The notes beneath the pieces were generated by a model. It saw nothing but the letters and a program-made list of their open reading frames with translations, ran no database searches and was not told the DNA's origin. A stretch of 64,000 bases of DNA from Hydrogenophaga sp. 2FB (GTDB lineage: Bacteria > Pseudomonadota > Gammaproteobacteria > Burkholderiales > Burkholderiaceae_C). Within the stretch, counting starts at the first letter, position 1. Every line of letters begins with the position of its first letter. Below are positions 28,775 through 38,538 of this stretch, piece after piece. Location of the stretch: positions 102,891-166,890 of the forward strand of contig NZ_SCML01000006.1 of NCBI RefSeq assembly GCF_005503365.1, given 5' to 3'. A program made the position numbers and the translations under genes.

Positions 28775-28996
28775 ATGAACGCAGCCAGATTGGTCGGTAT
28801 CGTCCTCATCGTCGCCGGTGTGCTCGGCCTCGTGTACGGCAGCTTCAGCTACACCAAGGACACCGAAGCCGTGAAGCTGGGTCCGCTGGAGCTGTCGGTG
28901 AAGCAGAAGGAAACCGTCAATGTGCCGGTGTGGGCCGGCGTCGGCGCGATCGTGATCGGCGCGGCGTTGCTGGTGTTGGGCGGCAAGAAAGGGTGA
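28775..28996 (+). CDS. DUF3185-like small two-span membrane protein
   Basis: 73 aa with two hydrophobic segments (about 5-24 and 51-68) joined by a polar loop of about 25 residues; it ends GGKKG. Size and topology fit the DUF3185 family of unknown function. GGAGAG lies 8 bases before the ATG. It shares one base with the start of the nuclease gene downstream. Confidence 0.7.
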   Translation: MNAARLVGIVLIVAGVLGLVYGSFSYTKDTEAVKLGPLELSVKQKETVNVPVWAGVGAIVIGAALLVLGGKKG

Positions 28997-29550
28997 TGCG
29001 GGCGCACGACTGCAGCCGCACCCTTCGTGGCGCAATCCTGGTGCTGGCGGGCGCGTGCGGCGGCGTGTTCTCTTCGGGCATCGCCGCGGCGGACGAACCG
29101 CCCGCGGAGACGGTCTACGCCGCGCGCGTCAGCCGCGTGTTCGATGGTGACACGTTGTGGGTCAAGCCCCTGGATGGCGGCCGGTACCGCAAGCTGCGCA
29201 TCAACGGCATCGACGCGCCCGAAATCTGCCAGAACGGTGGTGCCGCGTCGCGCGATGTCCTGGCCAGGCGCGTGCTGAACCAGGTCATCGAGGTGCGTGA
29301 GCGTGGGCACGACGACTACGGTCGCGGCATCGTGAAGCTGAGGCACCAGGACGAGGACATCGCCGCCTGGATGGTGGTTCAAGGCCAGGCGTGGTCGTAC
29401 CGCTGGGGTCGCAGCATCGGGCCGTTCAAAAAAGAAGAAGCACAGGCCCGGCAGGCGCGCAGAGGGCTGTTCGCCGATGCGTCGGCGGAGTTGCCGCGCG
29501 CGTTCCGCCAGCGCCACGGGCCCTGCCCCATGCCGGGGCCCTCGCGCTGA
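28996..29550 (+). CDS. Secreted thermonuclease/SNase-like protein
   Basis: 184 aa. An N-terminal signal (about 1-32, hydrophobic AILVLAGACGGVF, ending AAA-D) precedes a staphylococcal-nuclease-like OB fold. RVFDGDTLWV, INGIDAPE and RGHDDYGRGIVKL resemble the Asp, Arg and Asp-Tyr-Gly-Arg elements of active SNases, and a final QARQARRGLF is typical. It is probably exported and Ca-dependent. The ATG uses the last base of the preceding stop. Confidence 0.85.
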   Translation: MRAHDCSRTLRGAILVLAGACGGVFSSGIAAADEPPAETVYAARVSRVFDGDTLWVKPLDGGRYRKLRINGIDAPEICQNGGAASRDVLARRVLNQVIEVRERGHDDYGRGIVKLRHQDEDIAAWMVVQGQAWSYRWGRSIGPFKKEEAQARQARRGLFADASAELPRAFRQRHGPCPMPGPSR

Positions 29551-29559
29551 GAACAGCGC

Positions 29560-30312
29560 TCAGTGCGGCTGGCCGCACACTGCGCACTGCGGGTTCTGCG
29601 GCAGCGCGATCGAGGTGAACGCAAGATCGCGCCCATCGATCATGAGCAGGCGGCCCGTGATGCGCGAACCCAGTCCCGTGAGCAGCTTGAGCGCCTCGGC
29701 CGCCTGCATGGTGCCCACGATGCCGACCAGCGGCGCGAACACGCCCATGGTGGCGCACAGGGCTTCTTCCACGCCGGCGTCTTCGGGGAACACACAGGCG
29801 TAACACGGGTTGCCGGGGGTCCTTGAGTCGTACACGCCGAGCTGGCCGTCCATGCGGATCGCCGCGCCCGACACCAGCGGTTTGCGGTGCGCCACGCAGG
29901 CGCGGTTGATGGCGTGGCGGGTGGTGAAGTTGTCGGTGCAGTCGAGCACCACGTCGGCTTGGGCCACCAGCGCATCCAGCAGCGCGGCGTCGGCGCGTTG
30001 CACCACGGGCGTGACCACCACGTCGGGGTTGATCGCGGCAACCGCGTCGCGCACCGACTCGGCCTTGGCGTGGCCCACGCGCGCGAGGTTGTGGGCGATC
30101 TGGCGCTGCAGGTTGGTCTCGTCGACCGTGTCGTGGTCCACCACGGTGATGCGGCCCACACCCGCGCTGCCCAGGTACAGCGCCACGGGTGAACCGAGGC
30201 CGCCCGCGCCGATCACCAGGGCATGCGAGGCCAGCAACGCCTCCTGGCCTTCGACGCCGAGTTCGTTGAGCAGGATGTGGCGCGAGTAGCGCAGGAGCTG
30301 AGCGTCGTCCAA
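29560..30312 (-). CDS. moeB: MoeB/ThiF-type adenylyltransferase
   Basis: 250 aa E1-like enzyme that adenylates the C-terminus of a ubiquitin-like sulfur carrier (MoaD or ThiS). The nucleotide site is GAGGLGSPVALYLGSAGVG, with an Arg-rich NLQRQ region and DCTDNF; two CxxC pairs (CYAC and CAVC) hold structural zinc. The only start matching the family N-terminus (DDAQLLRYSRHIL) is a TTG at 30312. It has no visible Shine-Dalgarno and lies 8 bases after a strong hairpin. It follows ctpA by 50 bases on the same strand. Confidence 0.9.
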   Translation of the reverse strand: MDDAQLLRYSRHILLNELGVEGQEALLASHALVIGAGGLGSPVALYLGSAGVGRITVVDHDTVDETNLQRQIAHNLARVGHAKAESVRDAVAAINPDVVVTPVVQRADAALLDALVAQADVVLDCTDNFTTRHAINRACVAHRKPLVSGAAIRMDGQLGVYDSRTPGNPCYACVFPEDAGVEEALCATMGVFAPLVGIVGTMQAAEALKLLTGLGSRITGRLLMIDGRDLAFTSIALPQNPQCAVCGQPH

Positions 30313-30320
30313 GGGTCGCG

Positions 30321-30356
30321 CCGCGGGTTTGGGGTACGCCGTACCCCAAACCGCGG
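30321..30356. repeat. Very strong hairpin in the ctpA-moeB gap
   Basis: CCGCGG-G-TTTGGGGTAC (30321-30337) pairs with GTACCCCAAA-CCGCGG (30341-30356): 16 pairs with one bulged G and a GCC loop. No T-run follows on either strand. On the minus strand it sits between the ctpA stop and the TTG start of moeB, so it may block readthrough, stabilise the ctpA mRNA end, or hide the moeB start. Confidence 0.85.
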
Positions 30357-30362
30357 GTTCCG

Positions 30363-31856
30363 TCAGTTTTCTTTTTTCTCTTCGGTGCGCACTTCCAGCG
30401 TCTTGCTGACCACCACCGGGCGGCCTTTGAGCTGGTTGAGCGCCTGCTGGAGCTGGAAGTCCTTGTCGGTGCCGAACTCGGGCACCAGGCGCTGGTTCGG
30501 GTTCCGCTTGGCTTCTTCCTCCAGGCGCTTGCGAGCGGCTTCGCGGGCTTCATCGCGCTGCTGTGCGGCCGCACGTTCGGCATCCGTCAGGGCCGCGCCG
30601 TTCTTGCCGGGTTCGGGGCCGTTTTCCAGGTGCTTCTGCAGGTCGGCCTCGCGGGTGCGCAGGGCGGCGAACACGTTGCCTTCGAGCGTTTCGTCCACCA
30701 TCACGTCGGGCACGATGCCCTTGGCCTGGATGGAGTTGCCCGATGGGGTGTAGTAGCGTGCGGTGGTGAGCTTCACGCCGGTGTCGGGGCCCAGAGGGCG
30801 CACCGTCTGCACCGAGCCCTTGCCGAAGGTCTGGCTGCCCAGGATGGCGGCGCGCTTGTGGTCTTGCAGCGCACCGGCCACGATTTCGCTGGCCGAGGCG
30901 GAGCCTTCGTTGACCAGCACCACCAGTGGCACCTTCTTGAGCGCGCCCTTGGTGACGTCGTTCAGGCGCTTGACGGGGTCGCTCCCGGCACGGCGCAGGT
31001 AGTGCTGCGGAATCGCCTTGTAGACGAACTTGCTGTCTTCCAGCTGCCCGTTGGTGGACACCACGGTCACGTTCTCGGGCAGGAACGCCGCCGAGAGCGC
31101 CACGGCCGCGTCGAGCAGGCCGCCGGGGTCGTTGCGCAGATCGAGCACCAGACCCTTGAGGTTGGGGTCGGCCTTGTACAGGTCTTCCACCTTGCGGGAG
31201 AAGTCCTCGATCGTGCGTTCCTGGAACTGTGACACCCGGACCCAGGCGTAGCCAGGTTCCACCATGCGCGATTTGACGCTCTGCGTCTTGATCTCTTCGC
31301 GCATGATCGTGACCGGGAAGCTGCGGTTCTCGTCCTTGCGGAAGATGTTGAGCAGCACCTTGGTGCGGGGCTCGCCGCGCATGAGCTTGACGGCGTCGTT
31401 GATGGACAGGCCCTTGACCGCCGTGTCGTCGATCTTGGTGATCAGGTCATTGGTCTTGAGGCCGGCGCGGAACGCGGGCGAATCCTCGATCGGCGAGACG
31501 ACCTTGACCAGACCGTCTTCCATCGTGATCTCGATGCCCACGCCGACGAAGCGACCGGAGGTGCCTTCGCGGAATTCCTTGAACGACTTCTTGTCGAAGT
31601 ACTGGGAATGCGGGTCGAGGCTGGCGACCATGCCCGTGATCGCCTCGGAGATGAGTTTCTTCTCGTCAACGGGTTCGACATAGTCGCTCTTGACCATGCC
31701 GAACACGGCCGCGAGCTGCTGCAGCTCTTCCAGCGGCAAGGGGGCGAGCGAGCCCCGTGCAACCGCCTGCAATTGCACCGTGGTCAAGGCCCCGGCGATC
31801 GCGCCAGCAGCCACCCAGCCAACGATCTTGAGCTTGTGGCCCACCTGTTTTGCCAT
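30363..31856 (-). CDS. ctpA: S41-family C-terminal processing peptidase
   Basis: 497 aa periplasmic protease. A single N-terminal membrane or signal segment (about 11-33) is followed by a PDZ domain (GVGIEITMEDG through VKGLSIND, about 103-160). The peptidase core has the catalytic dyad Ser321 (GSASASE) and Lys346 (FGKGSVQT), spaced 25 residues as in Prc and plant CtpA. The C-terminus is Glu/Lys/Arg-rich. It is expected to trim or degrade envelope proteins. The upstream gpmA gene ends 139 bases away with a terminator between. Confidence 0.95.
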   Translation of the reverse strand: MAKQVGHKLKIVGWVAAGAIAGALTTVQLQAVARGSLAPLPLEELQQLAAVFGMVKSDYVEPVDEKKLISEAITGMVASLDPHSQYFDKKSFKEFREGTSGRFVGVGIEITMEDGLVKVVSPIEDSPAFRAGLKTNDLITKIDDTAVKGLSINDAVKLMRGEPRTKVLLNIFRKDENRSFPVTIMREEIKTQSVKSRMVEPGYAWVRVSQFQERTIEDFSRKVEDLYKADPNLKGLVLDLRNDPGGLLDAAVALSAAFLPENVTVVSTNGQLEDSKFVYKAIPQHYLRRAGSDPVKRLNDVTKGALKKVPLVVLVNEGSASASEIVAGALQDHKRAAILGSQTFGKGSVQTVRPLGPDTGVKLTTARYYTPSGNSIQAKGIVPDVMVDETLEGNVFAALRTREADLQKHLENGPEPGKNGAALTDAERAAAQQRDEAREAARKRLEEEAKRNPNQRLVPEFGTDKDFQLQQALNQLKGRPVVVSKTLEVRTEEKKEN

Positions 31857-31870
31857 CGAAATACCCCAGT

Positions 31871-31890
31871 AAAAAAGCCCGTGCAGGGCC
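31871..31890 (-). terminator. Terminator of gpmA
   Basis: On the minus strand a short GCCC/GGGC stem with a 5-base loop is followed by six T residues. It lies between gpmA and ctpA; a second small stem GACCC/GGGTC (31896-31909) is immediately upstream. It ends just before the ctpA start, so ctpA probably has its own promoter nearby. Confidence 0.65.
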
Positions 31891-31995
31891 TGCGAGACCC
31901 TGTCGGGTCAATATACACCTTGGAGCTTTATGAAGTGCTTCGGTTCCCTTGTGTCCACGTGCTGCAATTTCCGCAGCGCGTGAACAAGGTCCGCT

Positions 31996-32739
31996 TCAGG
32001 CCTTGCCTTGGGCCGCCACGGCGGCCGCGGCTTTTGCGGCCGCCGCCGCATCACCCAGGTAGTAGTGCTTGATCGGTTTGAGCTCCGCATCGAGCTCATA
32101 GACCAGCGGAATGCCGTTGGGGATGTTGAGGCCGACGATGTCGCTGTCGGAAATGCCGTCGAGGTACTTCACCAGCGCGCGGATGCTGTTGCCGTGCGCG
32201 GCCACGACCACGCGCTTGCCGGCCTTGATGGCAGGGGCCATGGCCTCGTTCCAGAACGGCAGCACGCGTGCCACGGTGTCCTTGAGGCACTCGGTCAGCG
32301 GCACATCCTCGGGCTTGAGGCGGTCGTAACGGCGGTCGCCGCGCTCGCTGCGCGGGTCGGTGGGCTCCAGCGCGGGTGGCGGCGTGTCGTAGCTGCGGCG
32401 CCAGACCAGCACCTGCGCGTCACCGTATTGCTTGGCCATGTCGGCCTTGTTCAGGCCTTGCAGAGCGCCGTAATGGCGCTCGTTCAGGCGCCAGCTGTGC
32501 ACCACCGGCAACCAGGTGCGGTCCATCTCGTCGAGGGTGTGCCACAGCGTGCGCGTGGCGCGCTTGAGCACGCTGGTGTAGGCCAGGTCGAAGTCGTAGC
32601 CCCCGTCCTTGAGCAGGCGGCCGGCGTTTTTGGCCTGTTCCAGACCGGTGGCGGTGAGGTCCACGTCGGTCCAGCCGGTGAAGCGGTTTTCCAGGTTCCA
32701 GGTGGATTCGCCATGGCGAATCAGGACGAGTTTGTGCAT
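31996..32739 (-). CDS. gpmA: 2,3-bisphosphoglycerate-dependent phosphoglycerate mutase
   Basis: 247 aa glycolytic/gluconeogenic enzyme interconverting 3- and 2-phosphoglycerate. The phosphohistidine motif LVLIRHGES places the catalytic His at residue 9. [25 protein letters not shown] and [15 protein letters not shown] are diagnostic. An Ala-rich tail of about 15 residues ends the protein. The start at 32739 was chosen because [10 protein letters not shown] is canonical. Confidence 0.97.
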   Translation of the reverse strand: MHKLVLIRHGESTWNLENRFTGWTDVDLTATGLEQAKNAGRLLKDGGYDFDLAYTSVLKRATRTLWHTLDEMDRTWLPVVHSWRLNERHYGALQGLNKADMAKQYGDAQVLVWRRSYDTPPPALEPTDPRSERGDRRYDRLKPEDVPLTECLKDTVARVLPFWNEAMAPAIKAGKRVVVAAHGNSIRALVKYLDGISDSDIVGLNIPNGIPLVYELDAELKPIKHYYLGDAAAAAKAAAAVAAQGKA

Positions 32740-32857
32740 GGCAGGGGAGCGTGCGTTGAAGGGCGGAGGGGAGATGAAAGTGGATGCGCTGGCGGGAAGA
32801 CCCGGCGCGACGCAACCGGGCATTCTAAAATCCCGGGCTTACTCGAAAGGTGTATCT

Positions 32858-33268
32858 GTGAGTTTCTTTATCGACAACTGGGTTTTGATCGCCGTGGCCC
32901 TTACCTCCGGGGCCTTCCTGCTCTGGCCGCTGGTCGCCGCGGGCGGGCGCGCCGGCTCCCTCAACACGACGGAGGCCGTGCAGCTCATGAACCGCGAAAA
33001 GGCGTTCGTGGTGGACGTGCGCGATGCCGCCGCTTTTGCGGAAGGCCATGTGATCGGCGCGAAGAACGTGCCACTGGGCGAGCTCGAGGCCAAACTGCCG
33101 GGCACCATCAAGAACAAGGCCGCCAAGCTCGTTTTCGTGTGCGCGAACGGCGCTGCGGCCAACCGGGGTGTGGCGATCGCGAAGAAGCTCGGTTACGAGA
33201 ACGCGCAATCCCTGACCGGCGGCATGGGCGCTTGGGTCAAGGCCAACCTGCCGGTCGAAAAAACCTGA
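32858..33268 (+). CDS. Membrane-anchored rhodanese-like protein
   Basis: 136 aa starting at GTG. One N-terminal membrane span (about 8-28) is followed by a single rhodanese domain with VVDVRDAAAFAEGHVIGAKNVPL and an active-site Cys95 in the loop CANGAAANR. It resembles YibN-type proteins that precede grxC and secB in many proteobacteria, as here. It likely handles sulfane sulfur at the membrane. A TAAAAT about 27 bases before the start may be the -10. Confidence 0.9.
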   Translation: MSFFIDNWVLIAVALTSGAFLLWPLVAAGGRAGSLNTTEAVQLMNREKAFVVDVRDAAAFAEGHVIGAKNVPLGELEAKLPGTIKNKAAKLVFVCANGAAANRGVAIAKKLGYENAQSLTGGMGAWVKANLPVEKT

Positions 33269-33275
33269 TCATTGC

Positions 33276-33306
33276 GGCTGTTTTTTTTTCAGCCCGTCGG
33301 GTTTTT
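33276..33306 (+). terminator. Possible weak terminator before grxC
   Basis: GGCTG and CAGCC enclose a loop made only of nine T residues (33276-33294). They are followed by a tiny CCC-GTC-GGG stem and TTTTT. It is only marginal as a terminator and runs into the grxC start, so it may instead set the rhodanese:grxC ratio. Confidence 0.35.
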
Positions 33307-33309
33307 CAC

Positions 33310-33567
33310 ATGGCAAAAGTCAAGATGTTCACCAGTGCGTATTGCCCGTATTGCAACAGGGCCCGGGCCTTGCTCGATCGCAAGGGCGTGGTGGATCTCG
33401 AAGAGATTTTTGTCGATGGCAAGCCCGAGTTGCGTGCCCACATGACCCAATTGACCGGGCGCACCAGCGTGCCGCAGATCTTCATCGGCGACACGCACGT
33501 GGGCGGTTGTGACGACCTGCACGCGCTCGAAGGCCGCGGCGGGCTCGAGCCTTTGTTGCAGGCCTGA
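33310..33567 (+). CDS. grxC: Glutaredoxin 3
   Basis: 85 aa dithiol glutaredoxin with active site CPYC (Cys12, Cys15), the TSVPQIF cis-Pro loop and the GGCDDLHAL glutathione-binding motif. It reduces disulfides and glutathionylated proteins in the cytoplasm. It lies in the conserved rhodanese-grxC-secB-gpsA order. Confidence 0.96.
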   Translation: MAKVKMFTSAYCPYCNRARALLDRKGVVDLEEIFVDGKPELRAHMTQLTGRTSVPQIFIGDTHVGGCDDLHALEGRGGLEPLLQA

Positions 33568-33672
33568 GCCGCCAACGTGTCTTGTCGGGCTGACATAATC
33601 GGCCCCGTGCCCGCCGCAGGGACTTGATCTCCGGCGGGTTTGTTTTTGCTTCCATCTTTTCGAGACACCACC

Positions 33673-34131
33673 ATGGCAGAAAACCAGGACCCCATCTTCC
33701 AGATCCAGCGCGTCTACCTCAAGGAAGCCTCGCTGGAGCAGCCGAATTCCCCGGCGATCCTGCTCGAGCAGGAGCAACCCACCGTGGACATCCAGCTCGG
33801 CGTGGAAGCGGGTTCGGTGGCCGACGGCGTCTTCGAAGTCTGCGTGACCGCCACGGTGACCACCAAGATCAAGGACAAGACGGTGTTTCTGGTCGAAGCC
33901 AAGCAGGCCGGCATCTTCGAGATCCGCAACCTGCCGGAAGACCAGATGGGCCCGATCATGGGCATCGCCTGCCCGCAGATCGTCTACCCCTACCTGCGCA
34001 GCAACGTGGCCGACATTGTTCAGCGCGGTGGTTTCCCGCCGGTGCACCTGGCCGAAATCAACTTCCAGGCGATGTACGAACAACAGCAGGCGCAAGCCGC
34101 TGACGACGCACCGCGCATCGTCACGCAATAA
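33673..34131 (+). CDS. secB: Protein-export chaperone SecB
   Basis: 152 aa tetrameric chaperone that keeps precursors unfolded and hands them to Sec[20 protein letters not shown] at the N-terminus and [32 protein letters not shown] at the C-terminal half are diagnostic. The start at 33673 gives the usual MAENQDP. It lies between grxC and gpsA. Confidence 0.97.
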   Translation: MAENQDPIFQIQRVYLKEASLEQPNSPAILLEQEQPTVDIQLGVEAGSVADGVFEVCVTATVTTKIKDKTVFLVEAKQAGIFEIRNLPEDQMGPIMGIACPQIVYPYLRSNVADIVQRGGFPPVHLAEINFQAMYEQQQAQAADDAPRIVTQ

Positions 34132-34164
34132 CGCGCCGACCATCGGTTGCTGGCCCAACGCCCG

Positions 34165-35187
34165 ATGAACATCGTCGTGCTCGGAGCCGGTGCCTGGGGC
34201 ACCGCGCTGGCCATTGGCGCGGCTGCGCAGGGCAGTGACGCGCGCCGCGTCACGCTGTGGGCGCGTGACGCACAACAGGCCAGCGACATGCAGGCCCATC
34301 GCGAGAACCGCCGCTACCTGCCCGGCGTGGCGCTGCCCCCTTCGCTGAACATTCTTGCCGGATCGCTGGACAGCGCTGCGGCGGACCTGGCGCGTGCGGA
34401 CCTCGTGGTCATCGGCACGCCCATGTCCGGCCTGCGCGGCATGCTGCAGGTGTTGGCCGAATATCCCGGGCCCGTGGCCTGGCTCTGCAAGGGCTTCGAG
34501 GCGTCGCTGGGCGACGGGTCGGTGGTCGGTTTGCTCGGCCATGAAGTGCGCGCCCAGGTGGCGCCCCGGCTCAAGGGCGCCGTGCTCAGTGGCCCCAGTT
34601 TTGCCCAGGAAGTGGCGAAGGGCCAGCCCTCGGCGCTGGTGGCCGCGAGCGAACATGCGGACGTGCGCGAGATGCTGGTGGCCGCGTTTCACAGCACGGC
34701 GCTGCGCGTCTATGCCAACGACGACATCGTTGGCGTGGAAGTGGGCGGCGCGGTGAAGAACGTGCTGGCGATCGCCACGGGCCTGTGTGACGGCCTGAAC
34801 CTCGGTCTCAACGCGCGCGCCGCGCTGATCACGCGTGGTCTCGCGGAGATGACCCGTCTGGGCGTGGCCTTGGGCGCGCGCGTCGACACCTTCATGGGCT
34901 TGTCGGGCCTCGGCGACCTGGTGCTCACCGCGACTGGCGATCTCTCGCGCAACCGCAAGGTGGGTCAATTGCTGGCCCAGGGCATGAGCCTGTCGCAAGC
35001 GGTGGCGTCGCTGGGCCACGTGGCCGAAGGCGTCTACAGCGCGCGCACCGTGGTGCAGCGCGCGCGCCTGCTCGGGGTGGACATGCCCATCAGCGAGGGC
35101 GTGGTGGCGCTGCTGGAAGGGCGCTTGCAGCCCGCGCAGGCCGTGGCCGAACTCATGGGGCGCGACCCCAAGGACGAAGGCCTGTAG
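34165..35187 (+). CDS. gpsA: NAD(P)H-dependent glycerol-3-phosphate dehydrogenase
   Basis: 340 aa cytosolic enzyme that reduces dihydroxyacetone phosphate to sn-glycerol-3-phosphate for phospholipid synthesis. The Rossmann motif [13 protein letters not shown] is at residues 4-16; [15 protein letters not shown], the catalytic-Lys region [13 protein letters not shown] and [19 protein letters not shown] follow. The ugp importer for the same metabolite lies 30 kb away. The stop directly abuts the convergent DUF1272 gene. Confidence 0.97.
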   Translation: MNIVVLGAGAWGTALAIGAAAQGSDARRVTLWARDAQQASDMQAHRENRRYLPGVALPPSLNILAGSLDSAAADLARADLVVIGTPMSGLRGMLQVLAEYPGPVAWLCKGFEASLGDGSVVGLLGHEVRAQVAPRLKGAVLSGPSFAQEVAKGQPSALVAASEHADVREMLVAAFHSTALRVYANDDIVGVEVGGAVKNVLAIATGLCDGLNLGLNARAALITRGLAEMTRLGVALGARVDTFMGLSGLGDLVLTATGDLSRNRKVGQLLAQGMSLSQAVASLGHVAEGVYSARTVVQRARLLGVDMPISEGVVALLEGRLQPAQAVAELMGRDPKDEGL

Positions 35188-35439
35188 TCAGGCCGGTTTC
35201 GCCGCGCAGCCTTCGGGCTTGAACACCCGGTCGGTCGAGGCGGGGTTGCGCGCCAGCGCTGCCGCTGGCCGGCGCGGGCGGCGGACCAGTTCACCGCCGC
35301 AGTTGGGGCAGATGTGGTGCAACCGGACCTCGGCACAATCGCTGCAGAACGTGCATTCGAAGGTGCAGATGCGCGCCTCGGTGCTCTCATTGGGCAGGTC
35401 GCGGTTGCAGCATTCGCAATTCGGTCGCAGTTGCAACAT
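35188..35439 (-). CDS. DUF1272 zinc-binding protein
   Basis: 83 aa. Cysteine pairs CECC, CTFCSDC and CPNC, with CTFECTF between, form a likely two-zinc cluster, the DUF1272 signature (MLQLRPNCECCNRDLP). The C-terminus is variable and basic. The function is unknown. It lies 18 bases downstream of panC on the same strand. Confidence 0.87.
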   Translation of the reverse strand: MLQLRPNCECCNRDLPNESTEARICTFECTFCSDCAEVRLHHICPNCGGELVRRPRRPAAALARNPASTDRVFKPEGCAAKPA

Positions 35440-35457
35440 GGCGTGTCCTCCCGGTGG

Positions 35458-36559
<1,102 letters not shown>

Positions 36560-38515
36560 ATGAGCACCTTGAACAACAAGCCGATTGCGCCACTGAGCAA
36601 CCCCGTTTCTCCACCGAGGCCGCAGACGAGCGCACCCGATATCAATACAGTGACTGGCAATTCGGGTGCCACGCAGGTCCCACCGAGCAGGCCACGCGCC
36701 GCAGGCGGCGGGAATCTTGGCCTCACACCGCGGCTGATCAAAACCGAGACGGCCGAACCCGCTCGCGCCGCGTCGGTAGAGGCGCAGTGGAGGCAGAAAG
36801 CTCAGGACGTCGTTTTGGCCGCAGACAAGTGTCTGAACGATGTCATGGTTGCGCTGACGGATGGAGACTTCAAAGGTGTTCCGAAGGCGTGCAAGGCTGT
36901 GGCTAAAGCATTGGCGCCCATCGTCGACAGGAGAGCGAAGAAGGCGGAGGACGACTCCATGAACGCGGAGGCGGCTACAAGGAAGGCGGCGGAGTCCTCG
37001 AAAAAATCGCCGGATGCCGCAGAGAAAGCGGTGAAAGCCGCGCGGAAACTCGCTTCGTTCAGGCAGGAGCTGGGTATTGATGCAAAGACGCCGGGCATCG
37101 TGGAGTTCACAGCGGATGCGTGTGGCGATCGCTTGCATCACCAACTGCCCAAATTGAAGGACGGTCAACTCGCCGTTCTGAATGAAAACCTCGAAAAGTT
37201 TTTGGTGCTTGCCAAAGGCCCCCAGAAGGGTTCTTCCCCAACTTCGGCTCCAGAAGATGTTGTTCCCCATCAATTGCAGTTCTCGGTCAAGGCAGAACTT
37301 CTGAACCGCATGATGCAAAAGAACAAGGACAGCAGCGATGCGGGCACCATCAGCAAGTTCACCAAAGACGAACTTGTCGAGCTGCGCGATCTGACCACCT
37401 CACTCGATCGCATGGCGAGATCAGGCACGCCTGCCGAGGCCACGCTCCCTGGCACGCGGTTCACGTTGACCAGAATCCGGGACATTGACCAGCTTGCCCA
37501 GTCGCGCCTGGGCGCCATTCTCACGACAGAGGGTGCTATAGCCCGGGTAGAGGGCGCTGAGAAGCGCCTCAAGGGCAACGATCTGGCCCAGCTCAAGCGA
37601 TTGAAAGGGGCGGTTGACTTCCTGGTCACCAACGGGGTCAAGCTCACAAACGTTTCTCTTGTGCAACTCCAAAAGGACGTCGGTGTCCGCATCCAACAAG
37701 TCGAACAAGCGAAAGCAGACGCGCTGATCACGCCCGAGATGCGAAAGGGCCCATCCGGCACGTTCAAAGCCAAGCTCCTGAGCGATGAGGTACTGATGAA
37801 GCTCATGGGTGCGTTTCTGCTGGAAGACGACCTGACGCCAGAGCTTGAAGATGCCAAGAAAGAGGTGGAAGACATTCTCAACATGCGCCGGTCCAACGTT
37901 GCAGCCGATTTCAGTGATGCGCTCCTTGACGCGTTGGACGCCGCGGGAACAGCTCAGTCCATGATGAAACTGCTGAAATCTATGGTCGTCGCTGAAAAGT
38001 CTTTGGCCACTTTCAATGCGTTGAACTGGGACAAGAGCGATGTACGCGTCTCCCAGTGGATGGGAGATGTGGTTCGTGGCCCCAAACAGCCTGCAAAACG
38101 CGTCGGCCCGAATCCATTCAACGCGGCGGAGGTCGCCGCTTACGTTGTCCCGAAGAACCCAGAGCCCAAACTGGCCTCCGTCCCGCCAGTCCGCGACAGG
38201 GAGGGAATGGTGTCCTTGCTCGACGATTTGACGAGTGGGGATGGCCGGATCATTCGGGATTTGTTGGCGGCCAGTCAAGTCGACGTGAGCGGGCCAGCCG
38301 TCGCCTACCTGGACTTGTTGACCCACACGTTCAACCTGCTGTTGGGCGACCGAAGTACGCCGTCGACGCCACGCGCCGTGAAGGCAGCAGACTTGACACC
38401 TGCAGGCCTCGCTGCACTTCAATCCACGCTGAATCTGACGGTAAAAAGTGGTCGACTCGTCGAGTTCAAGGCCGTTGCCCAGCCCACCACAACGCCGCGG
38501 CCACAGAAGAGCTGA
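36560..38515 (+). CDS. Large orphan protein of unknown function, probably acquired
   Basis: 651 aa, not recognised. Residues 1-65 are Pro/Ser/Thr/Asn-rich and look disordered (MSTLNNKPIAPLSNPVSPPR...). The rest appears mostly alpha-helical: a Lys/Ala/Glu-rich stretch at about 105-165 could be a coiled coil, and several helical blocks follow to about 490. A Pro-rich linker lies around 505-545 and a Pro/Thr tail ends the protein. No signal peptide, membrane span or metal/catalytic motif was seen. GC in three 60-base samples is about 56%, against 72% in a panC sample, and codon use is mixed. The disordered N-terminus and helical body would fit a secreted effector, but no homolog was recognised. 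Confidence 0.8.
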   Translation: MSTLNNKPIAPLSNPVSPPRPQTSAPDINTVTGNSGATQVPPSRPRAAGGGNLGLTPRLIKTETAEPARAASVEAQWRQKAQDVVLAADKCLNDVMVALTDGDFKGVPKACKAVAKALAPIVDRRAKKAEDDSMNAEAATRKAAESSKKSPDAAEKAVKAARKLASFRQELGIDAKTPGIVEFTADACGDRLHHQLPKLKDGQLAVLNENLEKFLVLAKGPQKGSSPTSAPEDVVPHQLQFSVKAELLNRMMQKNKDSSDAGTISKFTKDELVELRDLTTSLDRMARSGTPAEATLPGTRFTLTRIRDIDQLAQSRLGAILTTEGAIARVEGAEKRLKGNDLAQLKRLKGAVDFLVTNGVKLTNVSLVQLQKDVGVRIQQVEQAKADALITPEMRKGPSGTFKAKLLSDEVLMKLMGAFLLEDDLTPELEDAKKEVEDILNMRRSNVAADFSDALLDALDAAGTAQSMMKLLKSMVVAEKSLATFNALNWDKSDVRVSQWMGDVVRGPKQPAKRVGPNPFNAAEVAAYVVPKNPEPKLASVPPVRDREGMVSLLDDLTSGDGRIIRDLLAASQVDVSGPAVAYLDLLTHTFNLLLGDRSTPSTPRAVKAADLTPAGLAALQSTLNLTVKSGRLVEFKAVAQPTTTPRPQKS

Positions 38516-38538
38516 CGCCAGGCCGTTAAGCCTGCCGC

